Positions 1 to 9,568 of a stretch of DNA of 64,000 nt are shown piece after piece; position 1 is the first letter of the stretch, and the number at the start of each line of letters is the position of its first letter. The translations under genes and the position numbers were made by a program. Source of the stretch: Planctomycetota bacterium (lineage in GTDB: Bacteria > Planctomycetota > UBA1135); contig JAAESM010000050.1 in assembly GCA_024229395.1 (NCBI GenBank), positions 403,888 through 467,887 of the forward strand, in the 5' to 3' direction. The notes beneath the pieces were generated by a model that had not been told where the DNA came from, searched no databases, and saw nothing but the letters and a program-made list of their open reading frames with translations.

Positions 1-1874
1 GTTCCGCCGCCTTTCGGGCCTTGACCAGGAGTGAAGGAAGTGATCTTCGGATCCTTGTCGGTCACATAAGTGAATACGTTATTCACCACGCGGTCCGGCG
101 AGTTGAGGTTGCGCAGGATCATGTTGACCTGGCCCGCTGCGTGCGCTGGAGTGGTGACCTGCAAGATCGTCGAAGTCTTATAAGTCACATTGCCGACTTC
201 GCCGTCGAACAGCACTTGGGTCTGTGGGCTGAAGTTATCACCCACAATGTAGACCTTGGTTCCACCATCGATATTGCCGACCTTCGGCAGCATCGAAGTG
301 TAGACCGCAGTGCCTTGGTAAGTGAACGCGCTGTCGCTGGTCACTTGTTGACCATCGCCGTTATGCACAGCCACATCCACAATGCCAGCGGCCACTGCTG
401 GAGTGGTCACAGTCAAAGTCGTGGAGTTGACGAAGCTCACCGTTTCCGCCTCTAATCCGCCAAACAACACATAAGCGCCGTTTTGGAAGTTGGTGCCTGT
501 GATGGTGACTTCTTCGCCACCTGCGATCGAACCGGTGGTCGTATCCAAACCAACAATGGTCGGTGGATCCAAAACCACTTCGATGATGCCACTGGCCACA
601 TCGAAATCGCCACCGGAATGGCGGATGTAAAGATCGTAAGAACCTAGGTCGGCAACACCATTCACCGTCACCGTAGCGCGCACGAAACTGGAGGCGCTGG
701 TCACGTTGCTGATGCTGATGTTCGGGCTCTTCGAAATCACGTCCATCTGGTCGGCCACAAAGTTACTGCCGAAGATGGTCACCATGACGGCATCCCCTCG
801 GCGCGTGATCACCGCCGCGTTGGCGCTGTCCTTCATGGCAATGTCGGCATCCATGTACACCGTGCCGGCTGCGGTCTCATTGCCTTGCGTCACGTTGAAG
901 CTGGTCGGCACGTTGAAGCTGCCATAAAAGTCCGCTGCGAAATCGGTGTCGACCGGCGAGTTGCCAGTCAAGTTGCCCGACGTCATTCCGCCTTCCAACG
1001 GCGTCACGTGCAACCAATAACTACCCGCTGGCACACCACGAATGGTGAAGGCGCCAGTCGAAGTGGTTGCCGCCATGCCAATCAAGCGGCCGTCGGCAGA
1101 CGAGATGGCGCTGACGATCGCGCCGCGAATCACGCTGTTATCGCTGTCACGACGCACGCTCCCGGTTAGACGCGATTGCGAACCACTCGGTGCCACGGCG
1201 ATCGCGCCGGAGCGGTCATCGGTGGTCAGCGAACGGTGCAGCCATTGACGGCTGCTCACATAAGGCCACAGAGTACCGCTAATCTGCGGCGAGTGGTCTA
1301 GGCCAATGAAGTGGCCGATCTCGTGCGACAAGACATCTTGCACATCGAAAGTGCCTGCGCTGCCGTCGGTCGAGAAGTCGTACTGACTGCCGTTGAAAAG
1401 GATGTCCGCATCGAGGATGTTGCCACTTCCGGTATCGAAAGAGATCGGCGTGATGGCCACGATGCCACTGCCGTTCGGGAAATAACCCGAGGTGTTGTTC
1501 TCGTCGAAGGCAACGATGTGCGAGCTGGCGCCTGGTGCCACATCATTGGTGTCAGCACCGCGCGTGAAGGCGATGTTGGAACCGGAGATGTCTTCCCATG
1601 CCTGGAAACCATGCTCGATCGCTGCGATGTGGCTGTCGTCGGTGATGTTGTCCGATCCGTTGGCGTTGAGTCGCCAGTTAAGCGATGGGTTGGCCCATTG
1701 CAGGGATTTGCCATTGATCTGGATGCGGACGTATGCGTCGGCGGCCCCAAAGCCAACCGCGAATGCAAGTAAAACCGCCGCGCCACGCAACCATTTGCGT
1801 GGGCGGCGGTCAGCGTAGTCCAGTTCAGCTTTGGCGCTGGACTTCGGCGAAGATTTCGGTGATGTATCGGTCAT
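1..1874 (-). CDS. Secreted matrixin-like zinc metalloprotease with IPT/TIG repeats (3' end beyond window)
   Basis: The minus-strand frame is open from an ATG at 1874 to the window edge, about 624 residues with no stop. After a short basic N-terminus comes a hydrophobic segment (LRGAAVLLAFAVGFGAADA) that looks like a signal peptide. Near residue 180 is the full metzincin zinc motif HEIGHFIGLDH, matching HExxHxxGxxH. A carboxypeptidase-regulatory-like beta domain follows, then two IPT/TIG-type repeats (each with a GGTKVYIVGDNF-like signature) and the start of a third at the edge. It is expected to be an exported peptidase; the substrate is unknown. The ATG overlaps the end of the upstream small gene by 50 bases, suggesting translational coupling. 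A TTG at the signal peptide is an alternative start. Family assignment is confident; the full length cannot be known here. Confidence 0.85.
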   Translation of the reverse strand, partial: MTDTSPKSSPKSSAKAELDYADRRPRKWLRGAAVLLAFAVGFGAADAYVRIQINGKSLQWANPSLNWRLNANGSDNITDDSHIAAIEHGFQAWEDISGSNIAFTRGADTNDVAPGASSHIVAFDENNTSGYFPNGSGIVAITPISFDTGSGNILDADILFNGSQYDFSTDGSAGTFDVQDVLSHEIGHFIGLDHSPQISGTLWPYVSSRQWLHRSLTTDDRSGAIAVAPSGSQSRLTGSVRRDSDNSVIRGAIVSAISSADGRLIGMAATTSTGAFTIRGVPAGSYWLHVTPLEGGMTSGNLTGNSPVDTDFAADFYGSFNVPTSFNVTQGNETAAGTVYMDADIAMKDSANAAVITRRGDAVMVTIFGSNFVADQMDVISKSPNISISNVTSASSFVRATVTVNGVADLGSYDLYIRHSGGDFDVASGIIEVVLDPPTIVGLDTTTGSIAGGEEVTITGTNFQNGAYVLFGGLEAETVSFVNSTTLTVTTPAVAAGIVDVAVHNGDGQQVTSDSAFTYQGTAVYTSMLPKVGNIDGGTKVYIVGDNFSPQTQVLFDGEVGNVTYKTSTILQVTTPAHAAGQVNMILRNLNSPDRVVNNVFTYVTDKDPKITSFTPGQGPKGGG

Positions 1875-2358
1875 AGTCTTGAATCTCAACCTGTCCACCT
1901 TCGTGATCTCGGCGAATCACCTGCGACTCTCCGGCGACCGTGGAGGGCAGAACCTTTACGGCTCCGCTTTCCAGGCCGACCGGCATGCGCCATTGATTTG
2001 CGTCCGATGCTTGACTGAGGAACAGAATGCTGCGATCCCCGACACGAAGGTCGGGCATTCCCGGCAGGACTAAACCCCTGCCAGCAACCTCACCCCCAGG
2101 CATTCGAATTTCCTGGATCGAGGTCATTGTTCCTTTTATCGGAGTGAGCGTCGAAAAACTGTACCGTGTTTCAATGCCGCCATCGGCCAACATTGCCGAC
2201 TCAGCGGACAGGACTTCGACTTCGCAAATACGCTCGGCACCGGCGACGAGGTCGCTCAGTTCCGCTTTCGCTTCACAAACGGAGGATGCGCCGACCGATC
2301 CCAGAGCAATACTGGAAACAATGCCGACAATGGCTGCACAGAAGATGGGGTGTTTCAT
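1825..2358 (-). CDS. Small secreted protein of unknown function, upstream of the matrixin
   Basis: The frame could start at 2433, but the ATG at 2358 opens directly onto a signal peptide (MKHPIFCAAIVGIVSSIALG), so that start is chosen, giving about 177 residues. The mature part has a mostly beta character and a central GGEVAGRGLVLPGMPDLRVGDR stretch followed by a hydrophobic ILFL. I do not recognise a named domain. It overlaps the downstream matrixin by 50 bases and is probably co-translated with it, so a role connected with that protease (inhibitor, chaperone or shared substrate handling) is possible. That link is inferred from context only. Confidence 0.7.
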   Translation of the reverse strand: MKHPIFCAAIVGIVSSIALGSVGASSVCEAKAELSDLVAGAERICEVEVLSAESAMLADGGIETRYSFSTLTPIKGTMTSIQEIRMPGGEVAGRGLVLPGMPDLRVGDRSILFLSQASDANQWRMPVGLESGAVKVLPSTVAGESQVIRRDHEGGQVEIQDYDRYITEIFAEVQRQS

Positions 2359-2454
2359 GACGCCCCATTTGCGTCGGCAAATCAGAGCTCTTAAGGAAGT
2401 TGCTGATATTTTTTGCGCAACACCCCAAAGCAATGGTGGCCCCTAGCGCAGGGC

Positions 2455-3519
2455 TCAGAAACTGAAGTCTTCCTCAGCTTCGGCTTCGCCAGACATGTTC
2501 TTCATGGATTGCAGCTGCATTTCCACGAGGTTTTCCAAAACCGGCTGAAAATCATCGAATGGCTTGTCCAGGTCCATGATCTTGTCCTGGGAAGGCATGA
2601 TAATGGCGGGTGGATTCGGTTCGATCAGCATCTTGGCGATGCTCATCTCCATCTTCATCTTCATATTCCCTCCACTCCCTGGCCCGCTAGCTAGGAGTTG
2701 GTCCATAGGAATATCCACATTCATGAAGATTTCCAGGCCTTCTCCAGTGTGACGATCGGCAACGATATTGAACTGCATTTGCTTCAACATCTCCACACCG
2801 GGATCCCCCTCCAACTTGCCCAAATACGGCTCTAGGGCCTCTTCTCGCATGGCGAAGGTCATGTGTACCTGATCGCCATCCATCCTCCAGCTCACCACCT
2901 CCTGCATAGGATTGTCGACGTAGGCCTTCAGCATATTGGCGGGGTGAAAGATCTCTAGCGCACTGTCGTAGTCCATCCACTTCATCGCATCTTCAAGACC
3001 ATTTAATCGCATTGATTCGTCTGTGAACCTGGACCACATGGCAGACAGCAGATCCACGCGGCTGGCAGAAAGCTGGAAGGCGGTTGGAATCCCTATCGGG
3101 AAGGTATCCAAGAGCGCTTCATTGGGCGACAACAGCAGACGGAATCCATTGGTATCCAGCGCAATCTGAAAGCCGAGCTCGATCGTGTCTGGAACCTCTT
3201 CAAGATTGATATCCATGCCGATATTCCCCCATCCCAAAAGGGAGTGATCGGCCTGGGCAATGAGATTGATCCCGCTCTCGACCTTGGCGACCCGATCCAC
3301 ATTCATGGAAGGTACCTTCTCGACCATCTCAACGGTGAAATCCCAACTGATCTGAACGGGGAATTCGGCTTCGAAATCGATCTGATCGGCCCATTGTTCG
3401 AAGGCTTCCTGGGCGGCAGGGCCGACGGCTTGTGTGGGCAGCGCCGCATCTTGGCATGAACAAAGGCCAATGGCTGCAAGAGTAGAGGCGAATAAGGAAC
3501 TTGGAATATGCATGTTCAT
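2455..3519 (-). CDS. Lipoprotein of unknown function, paralogue of 45403-46479
   Basis: This 354-residue protein begins with a lipoprotein-type signal peptide ending near Cys21/Cys23 (IGLCSCQ), so it is probably anchored to a membrane and faces outward. No catalytic motif is visible. The body has repeated long amphipathic beta-rich stretches with many Met, Asp and Glu residues, and the C-terminus is strongly acidic (MSGEAEAEEDFSF). The protein at 45403-46479 has the same length, the same layout and nearly the same tail (MSGEGESGEDFDF), plus matching internal segments such as the LLGWGNIGMDI / LVLWGNLDLGA region, so the two are paralogues. It is the first gene of a leftward group with the small secreted protein and the matrixin. 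Confidence 0.75.
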   Translation of the reverse strand: MNMHIPSSLFASTLAAIGLCSCQDAALPTQAVGPAAQEAFEQWADQIDFEAEFPVQISWDFTVEMVEKVPSMNVDRVAKVESGINLIAQADHSLLGWGNIGMDINLEEVPDTIELGFQIALDTNGFRLLLSPNEALLDTFPIGIPTAFQLSASRVDLLSAMWSRFTDESMRLNGLEDAMKWMDYDSALEIFHPANMLKAYVDNPMQEVVSWRMDGDQVHMTFAMREEALEPYLGKLEGDPGVEMLKQMQFNIVADRHTGEGLEIFMNVDIPMDQLLASGPGSGGNMKMKMEMSIAKMLIEPNPPAIIMPSQDKIMDLDKPFDDFQPVLENLVEMQLQSMKNMSGEAEAEEDFSF

Positions 3520-3567
3520 GATTCCAAATCATATCCGCACAAGTAAATATCCCCAAATCGAGGAAGC

Positions 3568-3573
3568 TACAAT
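3568..3573 (+). promoter_or_regulatory. Possible -10 box of the rightward exopolysaccharide operon
   Basis: The 86-base gap between the divergent lipoprotein (start 3519) and the plus-strand operon (start 3606) is AT-rich and must hold both promoters. TACAAT at 3568-3573 fits a sigma-70 -10 hexamer about 30 bases before the ATG. No convincing -35 hexamer stands 16-18 bases upstream. Confidence 0.3.
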
Positions 3574-3605
3574 CTTCGGCCCGAAAACGCCGATAGGGCT
3601 TAGGA

Positions 3606-4427
3606 ATGCGGAAAATACCCTGGTCCCTGACCTTCGTGTCGGCGTCGTTTGTGGCGCTAGGCGCGCTGGTCCTATTACCACAACCTCAGGTCGTGGGCAC
3701 GTTGCCTGCTACCCCAAGCGAACAGCTTACGGAGCCAACCACACCTGCAAAGGACTGGCAACCGGTGATCTCCAAGACCGTCGTGCAAGCGGCAAAGCCG
3801 CAGGTTCTGAGGTTGGAGTTGCAGGTCGTCGACCAAGACGGCGTGCCGATTCCAGCGGTGCAGATCAGCTGTGATCACCTGACTGCCTTCAGCATTGGCC
3901 ACATCTTCGATGAGCAGACCGATGCGCAGGGTGGCTTCACCAGTGTGGAGTTAGTCCATGGCACCTATGAGTTGGAGCTCCACCACCCACAGTTCCTCGC
4001 TACGGAAACCATCGAGCTGCATCTTCCCGAAGACGCGGGCAAACTGCAGCGGCTGCAATTGATTCGCGGCTGCGTCGTCGAAGGTCAACTCTTCGGCGGC
4101 GATGGCATCCCACGCAACTACGGTTCCTTGATGCTAAAAAGGCATGGCGAGGAACAAGTTTATGAGGCAAAACCCGATGCTGAGGGTGGCTTTCGCTTTC
4201 CAGCAGTGAAGGAAGGCCAGTGGGAGGTTTCGTGGTACACCAATAAACAGTTGGTGCAGGATCCGCGTTTGTCTCACACATTGCTTTGCCGAACGGGGCA
4301 AAGTTCGAAGCTGCAAATCACAATTCCCACCCCCGATTTGCGCGCCTTGAACGGCAGCGAAACGATGGATGTCGGTATTCAAGAACTACCCGACCTGAAC
4401 ACCGTCTCCCCCGCCTCAGAACTCTAG
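3606..4427 (+). CDS. Membrane-anchored protein with carboxypeptidase-regulatory-like domains
   Basis: This 273-residue protein has an N-terminal signal or anchor segment (residues 5-27) followed by a Pro/Thr-rich linker. From about residue 65 it contains two beta-sandwich units of the carboxypeptidase-regulatory/CnaB type: LQVVDQDGVPIPAVQIS with the later DAQGGFTSVELVHGTYELEL, and VVEGQLFGGDGIPRNYG with DAEGGFRFPAVKEGQWEVSW. Such folds bind or display, and no catalytic residues are seen. It is the first gene of the plus-strand group and ends 6 bases before the first sulfotransferase, so it is probably cotranscribed with the polysaccharide genes. The role in the locus is not known. Confidence 0.7.
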   Translation: MRKIPWSLTFVSASFVALGALVLLPQPQVVGTLPATPSEQLTEPTTPAKDWQPVISKTVVQAAKPQVLRLELQVVDQDGVPIPAVQISCDHLTAFSIGHIFDEQTDAQGGFTSVELVHGTYELELHHPQFLATETIELHLPEDAGKLQRLQLIRGCVVEGQLFGGDGIPRNYGSLMLKRHGEEQVYEAKPDAEGGFRFPAVKEGQWEVSWYTNKQLVQDPRLSHTLLCRTGQSSKLQITIPTPDLRALNGSETMDVGIQELPDLNTVSPASEL

Positions 4428-4433
4428 AATCCG

Positions 4434-5414
4434 ATGATGGCCGAAGCTCCTCTCCATACTTCCATGGATGAATCCTCCTTCCAAGAACCCTTCTTCTTGG
4501 TCGGCGCGGAACGCTCAGGCACTACTTTGCTGCGTTTGATGATCGATCATCATCCGCTGATTCGTTTTCGCTTCGAATCGAACTTCCTGGTCGATTATTT
4601 GACCTCTGCTGGCGGCGATCCCGATCCCGCCGAACTGGAGAAGAAGTTGGCGATCGACCGCGGCGCACGCCTGCACGGCTTCAAGGTTGGCGAAGGCCTT
4701 GGTTATAAGGAAGGTGTACGTCAGTTCCTTTTCCACGACGCCCATCAACAAGGCAAGTCAGTCTTCGGCGCCGCCTTGCACCGACGTTTCGCCGACATCT
4801 TGCATATCTTCCCGAACGCCCGCTTCTTGAATCTCGTGCGTGATCCGCGCGACGTCGCGCCGTCGGTGATTGCAATGGGTTGGTCCGGCAATACTTGGCA
4901 TGCATCGAAGCTATGGATCAACGCCCAACAAGAGGCTCAAAGATTATGCGACAGCTTGCCGTCGGATCGTTGGCATACGCTGCGTTTCGAGGATCTGGTC
5001 TGTAAGCCTGAAGAGACTCTGACTGCGGTCAGTGAGTTCCTCGGCTGCAAGTTTGACCCGGCAATGTTGAGCTATCCAGAAGACACTACCTATCCTGCGC
5101 CGGATGCCTCGGCGTCGCAACGCTGGCGCAAGAAAATGCCAACCAAAGATGTGCAACTCGTGGAAGCCTGCGTTGGTGAATGGCTGCAAAAGGCCGGATA
5201 CGAGCCCTCTGGGGAGTCTCCGCGCCAAGTCAGTAACCTGCAGCAATCGCTGCTCAACATCCAGAACCGCTTCGGCCGCTTCCGTTTCCGCACCCGCCGT
5301 TTCGGTTTCTTCACCGTGGTTGGCTTCGCATTGAGCTCGCGCCTAGGCATGCATAAGACTGCCAACCGTTTGCAGCTGAAGATGCAAGCCCACGAAAACT
5401 CCTTACTGCGTTGA
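4434..5414 (+). CDS. Sulfotransferase family protein
   Basis: This 326-residue protein carries the 5'-phosphosulfate-binding loop of PAPS-dependent sulfotransferases near its N-terminus (FLVGAERSGTTLLRLMIDHHP, residues 21-41) and the 3'-phosphate-binding segment LNLVRDPRDVAPSV near residue 134. It should move a sulfate from PAPS to a hydroxyl or amino group, most likely a sugar of the polysaccharide made by this locus. It lies 6 bases after the preceding gene and 6 bases before a second sulfotransferase. The last 60 residues are basic and hydrophobic and may sit against the membrane. Family confident; acceptor inferred from context. Confidence 0.87.
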   Translation: MMAEAPLHTSMDESSFQEPFFLVGAERSGTTLLRLMIDHHPLIRFRFESNFLVDYLTSAGGDPDPAELEKKLAIDRGARLHGFKVGEGLGYKEGVRQFLFHDAHQQGKSVFGAALHRRFADILHIFPNARFLNLVRDPRDVAPSVIAMGWSGNTWHASKLWINAQQEAQRLCDSLPSDRWHTLRFEDLVCKPEETLTAVSEFLGCKFDPAMLSYPEDTTYPAPDASASQRWRKKMPTKDVQLVEACVGEWLQKAGYEPSGESPRQVSNLQQSLLNIQNRFGRFRFRTRRFGFFTVVGFALSSRLGMHKTANRLQLKMQAHENSLLR

Positions 5415-5420
5415 TTGAGC

Positions 5421-6137
5421 ATGACGAATCTATTCAACGCAATCGGCAACCGTTGGCTTCGCCACAACAACCCGCGCACGCTTTGTCCGCCGGGCATGCC
5501 AGAAGCTGGCAAAGGCCCAAAGCGACCGTTGATCATGGTGCCGACCTTGATGCGTTCGGGAACGCACATCCTGATCGACCTGATCCTGAACAACTTCCCG
5601 GCCTACCAAGGTAAACCGCTCTACGTGGACTTGGATTTGGTCATGCGCCACCCGCAACGCGAAGAGATGCTGGCAGCAATGATGGAAGTTGGTGGTTTCG
5701 TGGTCAAGACCCACTACCCGCAACTGATCGTCAAGGAGCCGGATCTGGAGGTCGTTCAACAAGTGGCGGACCAGTCCATCATCATCTCCACCCGTCGAGA
5801 CAGTGACTTAGTCCTTAAGTCGATGATGCGCTTCCCGGAATTATCCAAGCGTTTCGGCGATGAAGCCACCATCGTGGCTGGTATCGAGCGTTTCTATGAG
5901 TTCTGGCAAAGCCGCAACCCAACGGTCTTCCCTTTCGAGCAACTGCTGGAGAACGCTGAGGTGCCGAACATTGTGCAGGAGATCGCCTCGGTGATCGATT
6001 GCCCGGCACGCTCTAAGGTGGTCACACCACCCGACAAGGCCTCGTATCTGCGCGTTTGCGCGGTCAAGGTCATGACTCGCGTCTTGGGCCATAAGTCTCC
6101 CGTCATCAACACCACCATCCAATTCGCGCGCAAGTAA
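5421..6137 (+). CDS. Second sulfotransferase family protein
   Basis: The frame also offers a TTG at 5415, but the ATG at 5421, just after the previous stop, is preferred and gives 238 residues. The PAPS-binding loop appears as LIMVPTLMRSGTHILIDLIL (residues 38-57) and the 3'-phosphate site as IIISTRRDSDLVLKSMMRF. An FVVKTHYPQ segment between them is typical of sulfotransferases. The protein is shorter than its neighbour and clearly not a recent duplicate of it. It is probably cytoplasmic and acts on a nucleotide- or lipid-linked sugar before export. It is cotranscribed with the rhamnose genes that follow 20 bases later. Confidence 0.8.
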   Translation: MTNLFNAIGNRWLRHNNPRTLCPPGMPEAGKGPKRPLIMVPTLMRSGTHILIDLILNNFPAYQGKPLYVDLDLVMRHPQREEMLAAMMEVGGFVVKTHYPQLIVKEPDLEVVQQVADQSIIISTRRDSDLVLKSMMRFPELSKRFGDEATIVAGIERFYEFWQSRNPTVFPFEQLLENAEVPNIVQEIASVIDCPARSKVVTPPDKASYLRVCAVKVMTRVLGHKSPVINTTIQFARK

Positions 6138-6157
6138 TCGCTGCGCATCACACCACC

Positions 6158-7054
6158 ATGCCTGAACAAAAACGATTCCTCGTCACCGGCCGCAACGGCC
6201 AGTTGGGGCATGAATGTGGTTTGATTGCACCGCAAGGTTACGACTTGGTGCGTGTCGGTCGCGAAGAGATGGACTTGTCGGATCATGCGCAGATCGCCAA
6301 GGTCATACGCGAAGTCCAACCCAGTTTCATTCTGCATGGCGCAGCGTGGACTGCCGTCGACCTTGCCGAAGAAAAGGAACAGGAAGCCTTCGCCATCAAC
6401 GCAACGGCCGCCGAAGTTATGGCCAGCTGTGCGGCTGAGATCGATGCGCGTTTGGCGTTTGTGTCGACCGATTACGTCTTCTCCGGTGAAGGCGATGCAC
6501 CCTGGCGCGAAGACGACCCCGTCGCCCCTCTGAACGCCTACGGCCGCAGCAAGTTGGCCGGCGAACAGGCGGTGCTTGGAATCCTTGGTGAGCGCGGTCA
6601 TGTGGTCCGCACCTCGTGGGTCTACGGCCGACGTGGCAACAACTTCGTGCGCACCATGTTGCGCTTCATGGAACAAGGTCGTGCTCTAAAGGTGGTCGAT
6701 GATCAACTCGGCTCCCCGACTTGGGCCGGCGGCTTGGCTGTAGCTTTGATCGCTCTTGGCCTTGGGGAGAACGCGCCATCGATCCTGCATTACACCGACG
6801 GCGGCATCATCAGCTGGTGCGATTTTGCACAGGAAATCCGCGCCTGCGGAATCCGCAATGGATTGGCCTTGGAGGAATCTAGCGTCAACCCTTGCCCTAG
6901 TACCGAATACCCCACTCCGGCGGCGCGCCCGTCATGGAGTCCGATGCATTTCTCCAGTGCCTGGGAAGGCCTGGGTATCACTCAATCCACTTGGCAAGAC
7001 GCACTGCAACTCGCGTTGCCACTTCTACTTAGAGAAAACGATAAAGTAACGTGA
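6158..7054 (+). CDS. rfbD: dTDP-4-dehydrorhamnose reductase (RmlD)
   Basis: RmlD performs the last step of dTDP-L-rhamnose synthesis, reducing dTDP-4-keto-L-rhamnose with NAD(P)H. The 298-residue protein shows the Rossmann start LVTGRNGQLGHE, the STDYVFSGEG segment, the catalytic YGRSKLAGE (YxxxK) and VVRTSWVYG, all typical of RmlD. Length is normal for the family. It is the first of a contiguous rmlD-rmlB-rmlA-rmlC block, and its TGA overlaps the ATG of rmlB. Confidence 0.95.
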   Translation: MPEQKRFLVTGRNGQLGHECGLIAPQGYDLVRVGREEMDLSDHAQIAKVIREVQPSFILHGAAWTAVDLAEEKEQEAFAINATAAEVMASCAAEIDARLAFVSTDYVFSGEGDAPWREDDPVAPLNAYGRSKLAGEQAVLGILGERGHVVRTSWVYGRRGNNFVRTMLRFMEQGRALKVVDDQLGSPTWAGGLAVALIALGLGENAPSILHYTDGGIISWCDFAQEIRACGIRNGLALEESSVNPCPSTEYPTPAARPSWSPMHFSSAWEGLGITQSTWQDALQLALPLLLRENDKVT

Positions 7055-8127
7055 TGAACTCACCTCGCCGTGTTTTGGTGACCGGGGGAGCTGGTTTTAT
7101 TGGATCCTCCGTGGTCCGACACCTGCTCGAAGACCCCGATGTCGAAGTGCTGAACTTCGACTCGCTCACATATGCGGCCAACCTGCTTTCGCTGCAGTGT
7201 TGCGCCGACAATCCGCACTATCGTTTTCAGCGCGGAGACATCTGTGACCTTGAGGCTGTGCAACAAGCCTTCACGGAGTTCCACCCGACGCACATCCTGC
7301 ATTTGGCCGCCGAGTCTCATGTCGACCGTTCGCTGACTGGCCCCGAGGCTTTCATCAAGACCAACGTGCTTGGCACGGGTGTGATGCTGCAAGTCGCACG
7401 CGATTACTTTGATAGGTTGTCGAGTGAAGAACGCGAGAACTTCCGCTTCTTACATGTCTCCACCGACGAGGTCTTCGGCAGCCTTGGCGATGAAGGTCAG
7501 TTCCAACCGGACACGCCTTATGATCCAAGCTCTCCTTACTCGGCATCGAAAGCAGGGTCGGATCACCTGGTGCGCGCATGGGGACGTTCCTTCGGCCTGC
7601 CGGTGTTGATCACCAACTGCTCGAACAACTACGGTCCGTGCCAGTTCCCCGAGAAGCTCATCCCATTGATGATCCTCAACGCCAAGGAAGGCATTAAGTT
7701 GCCGGTCTATGGCAAGGGTGACAACGTCCGCGATTGGCTTTACGTCGAAGATCACGCACGCGCGATCTGGTCGGTGGCGCAGAACGGCAAGGTTGGCGGC
7801 ACTTACTTGGTGGGTGGTGAAGAAGAACACACCAACTTGGATGTGGTCGAGACCATCTGCAATATCTTGGATGAGGAAATCCCGCATGCAGAGATCAAGG
7901 ATCGTAAGAGCCTGATCGAATTCGTGACGGACCGTCCAGGTCATGATTTCCGCTACGCCATCGACAGTAGTGCCACCTGCAAGGAGCTCGGATGGGCACC
8001 GCAGGAGAGTTTCGAGACTGGTTTACGTCGGACGATTCGTTGGTATCTGGAAAACGATGCATGGCTGGAGTCGATCCGCAGCGGTGCATACCGCGAATGG
8101 ATGGAGGAGAACTACGCATGGCGCTAA
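7054..8127 (+). CDS. rfbB: dTDP-glucose 4,6-dehydratase (RmlB)
   Basis: RmlB converts dTDP-glucose to dTDP-4-keto-6-deoxyglucose with bound NAD+. The 357-residue protein has the [14 protein letters not shown] nucleotide-binding loop, [11 protein letters not shown], the STDEVFGSL catalytic Thr/Asp/Glu region, and [15 protein letters not shown] with the YxxxK pair. The ATG at 7054 overlaps the rmlD stop codon (TGATG), which favours it over the adjacent GTG at 7051. It ends 10 bases inside rmlA, so the operon is tightly coupled. Confidence 0.95.
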   Translation: MNSPRRVLVTGGAGFIGSSVVRHLLEDPDVEVLNFDSLTYAANLLSLQCCADNPHYRFQRGDICDLEAVQQAFTEFHPTHILHLAAESHVDRSLTGPEAFIKTNVLGTGVMLQVARDYFDRLSSEERENFRFLHVSTDEVFGSLGDEGQFQPDTPYDPSSPYSASKAGSDHLVRAWGRSFGLPVLITNCSNNYGPCQFPEKLIPLMILNAKEGIKLPVYGKGDNVRDWLYVEDHARAIWSVAQNGKVGGTYLVGGEEEHTNLDVVETICNILDEEIPHAEIKDRKSLIEFVTDRPGHDFRYAIDSSATCKELGWAPQESFETGLRRTIRWYLENDAWLESIRSGAYREWMEENYAWR

Positions 8128-9002
8128 ATCGCAAAGGCATCATCCTGGCCGGTGGATCCGGCACACGCTTGCACCCCATCACCCGCGCGGTCTCCAAGCA
8201 GCTGCTGCCGGTGTACGACAAGCCAATGGTCTACTACCCATTGAGCGTGTTGATGCTGGCCGGCATCAAAGATGTGTTGATCATCTCCACGCCGCATGAC
8301 ACGCCGCGTTTCCGGGATCTACTCGGCGACGGCAAGCGTTGGGGCTTGGACATCCAATACGCAGTGCAGGAAAGCCCCGACGGTCTGGCGCAAGCCTTCC
8401 TGATCGGCGAGGAGTTCCTCGACGGCGCACCGAGTGCCTTGGTCCTTGGCGACAACATCTTCTTCGGTCAAGGATTCTCATCGGAGTTGCGCGCTGCCTC
8501 GGAACAGGAACATGGTGCACGCGTATTCGCTTATCACGTGCAAGATCCTGAGCGTTACGGCATTGCCGAGTTCGACGACACCGGCAAAGTCTTGAGCATT
8601 GAAGAGAAGCCAGAGCATCCGCGCTCGAACTTCGCTGTGACGGGCTTGTACTTCTATGACGAACGCGCCGTCGAGTTCACCAAAGGCTTGAAGCCGAGTC
8701 CGCGTGGCGAACTGGAGATTACCGACCTCAACAAGTTGTATCTGGAAGATGAATCTCTTCAGGTCTGCACCTTGGGGCGTGGCTTCGCGTGGCTGGACAC
8801 AGGCACCTATGACTCCTTGCTGGAGGCCGGTTCCTTTGTGCAAACGGTCGAAAAACGTCAAGGCATGAAGATCGCTTGCCCAGAAGAAATCGCCTGGCGC
8901 ATGGGCTTCATCGATGACGAACAACTGAAGACGCTCGCTGCTGAATTGAAGAATAGCGGCTACGGGGACTACCTATTGGGCATTTTGGAGGATGAGTCAT
9001 GA
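8118..9002 (+). CDS. rfbA: Glucose-1-phosphate thymidylyltransferase (RmlA)
   Basis: RmlA makes dTDP-glucose from dTTP and glucose-1-phosphate, the first step of the pathway. The open frame extends upstream to 7992, but the ATG at 8118 gives a family-sized protein of 294 residues beginning [20 protein letters not shown], with the nucleotidyltransferase signature GGSGTRLHP and [24 protein letters not shown] and the [12 protein letters not shown] segment are typical of RmlA. It overlaps the end of rmlB by 10 bases and the start of rmlC by 4. Confidence 0.95.
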   Translation: MALNRKGIILAGGSGTRLHPITRAVSKQLLPVYDKPMVYYPLSVLMLAGIKDVLIISTPHDTPRFRDLLGDGKRWGLDIQYAVQESPDGLAQAFLIGEEFLDGAPSALVLGDNIFFGQGFSSELRAASEQEHGARVFAYHVQDPERYGIAEFDDTGKVLSIEEKPEHPRSNFAVTGLYFYDERAVEFTKGLKPSPRGELEITDLNKLYLEDESLQVCTLGRGFAWLDTGTYDSLLEAGSFVQTVEKRQGMKIACPEEIAWRMGFIDDEQLKTLAAELKNSGYGDYLLGILEDES

Positions 9003-9562
9003 AGGTCGAGAAGACTGCTCTAGAGGGCGTTTTGATCCTGCAGCCGAATGTGTTCGGCGACGAACGCGGATTCTTCCTTGAAAGTTGGAATGAGCAAACT
9101 TTCCTTGAAGCCACCGGCACCACGCCGAAGTGGGTGCAAGACAACCACTCCTCCTCCACCAAAGGTGTGTTGCGTGGTTTGCATTTGCAGAAAGCACCGA
9201 AGGCACAAGGCAAGTTGGTGCGCATCGTGCGCGGAGCCGTCTTTGATGTGGCGGTGGACGTACGCCCGCAATCGCCCACCTACCGTCAATGGGTTGGCGT
9301 CGAACTCAGTGCCGAGAACCATAAGCAGTTGTGGATTCCCGCTGGTTATGCGCATGGTTTCCTGACTCTCAGTGATCACGCTGAGATGCTCTACAAGGCC
9401 ACCGATTTCTACGCACCGGAGACTGAGTGCTGTGTGCTTTGGAACGACCAAGACCTTGCAATCGATTGGCCACTGGAAGCTGGGCAAGAGCCTACGCTGT
9501 CGGCCAAGGACATCGCTGGAATCAGCCTGAAAGAGATTGAGAGCCAAGGAGTTCTCCAGTAA
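8999..9562 (+). CDS. rfbC: dTDP-4-dehydrorhamnose 3,5-epimerase (RmlC)
   Basis: RmlC epimerises dTDP-4-keto-6-deoxyglucose at C3 and C5. The 187-residue cupin protein shows [10 protein letters not shown], the catalytic-region [18 protein letters not shown] (His base), [20 protein letters not shown] and [13 protein letters not shown], all classic RmlC landmarks. ATGA overlap with rmlA at 8999-9002. It completes a four-gene dTDP-L-rhamnose pathway, so rhamnose or a derivative is a component of the polysaccharide. Confidence 0.95.
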   Translation: MKVEKTALEGVLILQPNVFGDERGFFLESWNEQTFLEATGTTPKWVQDNHSSSTKGVLRGLHLQKAPKAQGKLVRIVRGAVFDVAVDVRPQSPTYRQWVGVELSAENHKQLWIPAGYAHGFLTLSDHAEMLYKATDFYAPETECCVLWNDQDLAIDWPLEAGQEPTLSAKDIAGISLKEIESQGVLQ

Positions 9563-9568
9563 GAACCC

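Noticed and set aside
1298..1786. 162-codon minus-strand frame beginning MARRFYLHSRL
   Set aside because: It is a shifted frame of the matrixin gene, which carries the HExxHxxGxxH motif in the other minus frame.
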